Assembly (NCBI GenBank): GCA_015143735.1
Contig: VKHC01000291.1
Span: forward strand, 3,171-13,706
Origin: Synura sp. LO234KE
Lineage: Eukaryota; Sar; Synurophyceae; Synurales; Mallomonadaceae
Length of the DNA stretch: 10,536 nucleotides
Direction: 5' to 3'
The notes under the pieces are model-generated. The model saw only the letters and a list, made by a program, of their open reading frames with translations. It had not been told where the DNA came from and did not search any database. A program made the position numbers and the translations under genes. Shown here one piece after another: positions 7,577-10,536 of the stretch. Numbering within the stretch: position 1 is the stretch's first letter; every line of letters begins with the position of its first letter.

Positions 7577-8153
7577 TAAAAGAGTTTGGCATACCTTTTC
7601 CGACAAGATATTTGAGTTATGATATGGCAGAATTGCATTTGCCAAATTTCTTTGGCGGACATCGTGATATAAGCCACCCCATTTTCGAAAAAAATTCGCG
7701 ATTCTCGCGCTGAGAATGCTGTGTGATAGAATTTTCATCTTTGCAGGTTATTTTAATAATTCGTCTAGGTACGACTTGAACAAAGATAAAGATCTGGAGC
7801 GCTGATTCCAAAAAACCGAAAACCTGGATATTTGCCTGTTGGAAAGATTGTCTCCTCTGAGCACATTTGGGTAACCAAATTGTCCTGGAGTGCTTCTTAA
7901 CTAAATTGTTGCTCAGAATTGCTTGGCCGAAATTTGGGTCCGGGAATGGTTGTCTAAAACATTTTGCAGTTTTATCTCAGTCAGGATTGAGTAGGCTGCA
8001 GGCCTGGATTACCTTCGCCTTAAGCATATAGTAGCTTCTCAACTCTTCGTCATGATCTTTCTTCCCCAAGGATCTCGGAGCCACTACGAAAGCTACCTCA
8101 TGAACGGCACTGAACTATAGTAGAGGTAAGTGTTGTAAGGGGGTGACAATCCC
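7577..8153. repeat. Flanking direct repeat, left copy
   Basis: The first 57 bases (7577-7633) match 9462-9518 with one mismatch (A at 7605, G at 9490). Further right the similarity continues as diverged but colinear patches: CTTGGCCG at 7922 and 9589, a 19-base exact match AGGCCTGGATTACCTTCGC at 8000-8018 and 9656-9674, and ACAATCCC at 8146 and 9741. The left copy is longer by some 230 bases between the first patches and some 60 later. The two copies bracket the RNase H1 relic. In one frame the 57-bp block reads KEFGIPFPTRYLSYDMAE in both copies, and the only substitution is synonymous in that frame. Confidence 0.8.
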
Positions 8154-8225
8154 GGTCCAACGGGAAGTACTTCTCACCTTCTTCTTGGGCTCTTCACCTC
8201 ACCGACAAGAAGCCAACACCCATAA

Positions 8226-9226
8226 TCATGTTTTCCGGTCCTTCACACACCTCTAATATATGCTGCAAAGGCAATCAAGGCGGTATCAACAGAATTGTGT
8301 AGTCAGGTACTACCCCGCTTTGACTTCCTCTGGAAACTTCGGAAAGAAGCGAATTACGTGGACGCTATCGGTATGACCCCCGATGCAGATTCTGGAGTGA
8401 TCAAGCTCCTTCTTCGTAAGTTCAAGCCATATGCTTCCCGTCCTCCCCCAGTTTTGAAGGGCTTCTACGGAGTTTGCCTGGGGCATGTTCCTCGTGTTCA
8501 CACATCCTGGAAGGAAACCCAACCTCATACCGTCAGCACTAGTAGTGAAGTAAAACGGTTCGATTCGCGACAGAAAGCAGAGGCGTTTGTTGCCTCCATA
8601 GTATTACTCGGTCAACCTCCTTCTTTTCTCCTTTCCAGCACACAATCTTCACGGATGGTTTTGCGTCCAAAATCAATCGCCTCCGCTGGGTGGGGAGCTC
8701 ACAGTTGCTCCTCGACGGACCCCTTTTAGACCTGTGGTACCTATTCTCACCACTTTTCCAGAACTGGGGTGGCTTGTTGCACTTCGTTCTACCAATTACG
8801 CTCTCGAAACGGCTCAGTTACAACCTACTCAAGGACAGAGAGTACTGCTTCCGTCATTTCGCTGAAAATACCTTCAAAAGCACTGCGTATCATGCCGCTC
8901 ATCATGAACGTAGGGCGGTGTCTGGAAAGAAGAGTTTGTCGACAGTATTCCTATGCCATTTAGTGAACACGGCTCAAACCGGCGCATTCACCATGGAGGC
9001 GCCTGGTAATGCATTCGCGGATCGTTTAGCAGCGCAAAGATCCTCCGGTTTTTCCTCCAGCGACCTTCTTTCACAGCCCCATCCGGCGTTCCTCCATAGG
9101 TGTCGAGGCAGACATCTCCGACTAACACATTTTTGGATCCTTCAAGGACCTTTACGGGGGCAGGTCTTCGCTCGTCTTCCCAGCGGAATTCCACCTCGCG
9201 CAGTCCTAACGGGCTATACTACATAG
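8226..9226 (+). pseudogene. RNase H1 relic with hybrid-binding domain
   Basis: RNase H1 cleaves the RNA strand of RNA:DNA hybrids. The eukaryotic form has an N-terminal hybrid-binding domain and a C-terminal catalytic domain, and both are visible here. The binding domain (8460-8591) reads GFYGVCLGH, then HTSWKE, then EVKRFDSRQKAEAFV, keeping the Tyr, Trp, basic and Phe positions of the family. The catalytic domain keeps the first Asp in IFTDG (8645-8659) and the last in GNAFADRLAAQ (9005-9037). Between them the family pattern hops frames: AGWGAHSCSSTDP in the first frame (8685-8723), STNYALETAQLQPTQGQRV in a second (8788-8844), and FAENTF onward in the IFTDG frame. The segment that should carry the catalytic Glu (after TTN) and the TDS Asp is missing. 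At least three frame changes and two small deletions are needed, so it cannot make active enzyme. Two long overlapping frames remain open (8226-8729 and 8549-9226). A pyrimidine-rich CCTTTCCAG at 8631-8639 could be an old acceptor site between the domains, but a matching donor would give an intron of only about 39 bases. Confidence 0.75.
8460..8591 (+). other. RNase H1 hybrid-binding domain segment
   Basis: Forty-four codons in one intact frame match the double-stranded RNA/hybrid-binding module of cellular RNase H1, also found in caulimovirus viroplasmin. The signature is G-F-Y-x-V near the start, a T-S-W turn, and a basic-aromatic K-R-F followed by a helix E-A-F-V at the end. This is the best-preserved part of the relic and the main reason to derive it from a cellular RNase H1 rather than from a retrotransposon RNase H, which normally lacks this module. 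Confidence 0.75.
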
Positions 9227-9230
9227 ATTA

Positions 9231-9461
9231 GCGAGATTCATTCGTGACAGTTGCCGGTGGCAAGTCCCAACTGTTTTAACACAACTCCTCCTCTACCGGC
9301 ACTCCGAGTGTTTTCAATCGGAGCTCCCCAGCCGATCGTAGGTATTGCCATTTGGTACCTGGGGAGTAGCTAATTTCTCATTAAGGGGCGTCTTATTTTT
9401 ATTTCTTACTCAATAATCTAACTGTAAATTTTCAAGGAAGTGTCTCTAAAAGAGTTTGGCG
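9231..9461. other. Spacer downstream of the RNase H1 relic
   Basis: No coding similarity is seen. GAGCTCCCC near 9319-9327 and GGGGAGTAGC near 9361-9370 form a short imperfect inverted repeat. A 15-base near-tandem duplication (CTAAAAGAGTTTGGC, then GTAAAAGAGTTTGGC) at 9446-9475 marks the entry into the right direct repeat. Confidence 0.45.
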
Positions 9462-9748
9462 TAAAAGAGTTTGGCATACCTTTTCCGACGAGATATTTGA
9501 GTTATGATATGGCAGAATCGCTGTTTATCATTCTCCCTTTCTGCTAGATGAGCTTTTCTAATTCCCTAATTGTTTCGCAAAATGTTGACTTGGCCGGGAT
9601 TCTGGATATCCAGAAAAGCTTCAAATTTTATTTCGGTCAGAATTTTGTTGGCTGGAGGCCTGGATTACCTTCGCTATAAGAAATATTGTTCCTTACTCCT
9701 TGACGATCGCTATCTTGAATAGGTTGGAGATGGCGGTTTTACAATCCC
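9462..9748. repeat. Flanking direct repeat, right copy
   Basis: This copy matches the left one at 7577-8153 in the same orientation, beginning with the 57-bp block at 9462-9518 and ending near ACAATCCC at 9741-9748. It is about half the length of the left copy because of internal deletions. The beginning of the repeat unit (TAAAAGAGTTTGGC) is present twice at 9447-9475, as expected if one end was duplicated by slippage. Confidence 0.8.
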
Positions 9749-10134
9749 TACACAAATTCAGACTGCGCGCGAAACGTTTTACTGGATCCTTAATACTTAA
9801 CATTCACAGCGGACAAATAATTAACTCATAAAATATCTAAGCGACAGCTCATTCAACCGGTATTACGATGTTATTTTTATTTCCATAGTCCCAGTCGAAG
9901 CATACATCTCCCTTCGATTCTTTGAGGATTATTTCGATTGGCGCTCTATTGTCGATTCTCTCATTGTGGATTCCATCGCCTTTCTAGAATCCACGTCGTC
10001 GACGGCACATGAAAATCTATTTTGTTATTAGGATCATTTCCAGAGTCTGAGTCAAAGCATGCACCTCTTCTCGCATTCTTATTGTAAACTGCTTTTGCTA
10101 GGGGGTAGTAGGTCCTACTTTACATCCGCAGGTT
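9749..10134. other. Intergenic stretch, nothing recognised
   Basis: No gene or RNA is recognised. A 13-base odd palindrome AGTAGGTCCTACT lies at 10107-10119, preceded by a GGGGG run at 10101-10105. Confidence 0.5.
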
Positions 10135-10535
10135 TGTCGGTCCCGAACACCCCAAATGGTGGTTAAGTCAGTCCCTCTCGGTGTCTACCAGCTCGGTTCC
10201 ACTCTTGCAGCATCGGCGCTGCATTTAGGGTACCTTTACTATTTCCTTGTAGCTAGCCGTGTTCTACTCTGCCTTTACTACTCTGTGCCTTTACGTACGT
10301 ATGCGTCGACTGCTCAGCAGATGGCGTGTTTCCGCCGCCGGGATCTATTTGTAATCAACGGCTTCGTTTATTTTGCGTGACTACACTCGGTACACTTCTA
10401 CTACTACTTCATCTATACTACTGTTGGTTTCTAGTTAGCTTTAGGAAGATGTCACAGTCATACAAGAGGGAGGTATTCGTAAGTTCCGTTAGTCACGGGT
10501 GAATATAGAGGTAACGTAAGCGGGGTGTTCTGACA
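10135..10535 (+). mobile_element. Putative solo LTR or small inverted-terminus element
   Basis: The segment starts TGTCGGTCCCGAACACCCC and ends GGGGTGTTCTGACA. The reverse complement of the end is TGTCAGAACACCCC, so the termini are inverted copies apart from a few bases, and the outermost bases are TG...CA as in LTRs. Length is 401 bp, a normal LTR size. It contains the repeat shared with 6292-6384. No coding domain is present, and the 74-codon frame at 10156-10380 is treated as part of the repeat. The window ends one base after the element, so the target-site duplication and any internal retrotransposon sequence cannot be seen. A non-autonomous DNA transposon with short inverted ends is the alternative. 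Confidence 0.5.
10191..10284 (+). repeat. LTR-like repeat, plus-strand copy
   Basis: This is the counterpart of 6292-6384 in opposite orientation, with the same exact core GCAGCATCGGCGCTGC and TTGTAGCTAG. Divergence of about 20 percent by eye says the two copies are old or belong to different subfamilies. Confidence 0.75.
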
Positions 10536-10536
10536 T

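Noticed and set aside
8310-8528. Minus-strand frame over the RNase H1 relic
   Set aside because: Antisense shadow of the hybrid-binding domain; the sense strand shows the family motifs.
8988-9194. Minus-strand frame over the end of the RNase H1 relic
   Set aside because: Antisense shadow of the GNAFADRLAAQ segment.

Overview
The window looks like a gene-poor, repeat-rich stretch of a eukaryotic nuclear genome. It is moderately AT-rich, has no prokaryote-style gene packing, and carries a long tetranucleotide microsatellite, several duplicated blocks, LTR-like repeats and decayed gene fragments. Two protein families can be recognised: ankyrin repeats (minus strand, about 450-900) and a eukaryotic-type RNase H1 with its N-terminal hybrid-binding domain (plus strand, about 8226-9226). 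Both are broken. A repeat-rich filamentous fungus, for example a powdery-mildew-like ascomycete, would fit the mix of transposon debris and short secreted-protein-like frames. That is a guess; no single feature fixes the organism.

Left part (1-1700): a nested set of duplications. A 101-bp block at the left edge recurs at 1273-1373 with one mismatch. A block of about 220 bp occurs at 108-333 and again at 916-1127. Between the two copies of the second block lies a degenerate minus-strand ankyrin-repeat fragment. To the right is a minus-strand open frame rich in Ser/Asp and Arg, with an exact in-frame 63-bp-period duplication, running into a CATA/TATG microsatellite of about 150 bp.

Middle (1700-6170): mostly anonymous sequence. 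It holds a few short frames worth noting: a frame at 2300-2593 with a weak resemblance to the small fungal RNase fold, a 100-codon frame at 3544-3846 with a convincing signal peptide, and a minus-strand frame at 5644-6174 open for about 175 codons except for one TAA. None could be assigned firmly.

Right part (6290-10536): two inverted copies of an LTR-like repeat (6292-6384 minus, 10191-10284 plus) bracket about 3.9 kb. The right copy lies inside a 401-bp segment (10135-10535) with TG...CA ends and inverted termini, so it may be a solo LTR or a small inverted-repeat element. Inside the bracket is the RNase H1 relic. It is itself flanked by direct repeats (7577-8153 and 9462-9748), which begin with a 57-bp near-identical block and continue as colinear diverged patches.

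The genes do not form a working pathway. The picture is of transposon-mediated shuffling that has duplicated and broken host-type genes. The most interesting points are the RNase H1 relic held between direct repeats, and the ankyrin fragment held between duplicated blocks.
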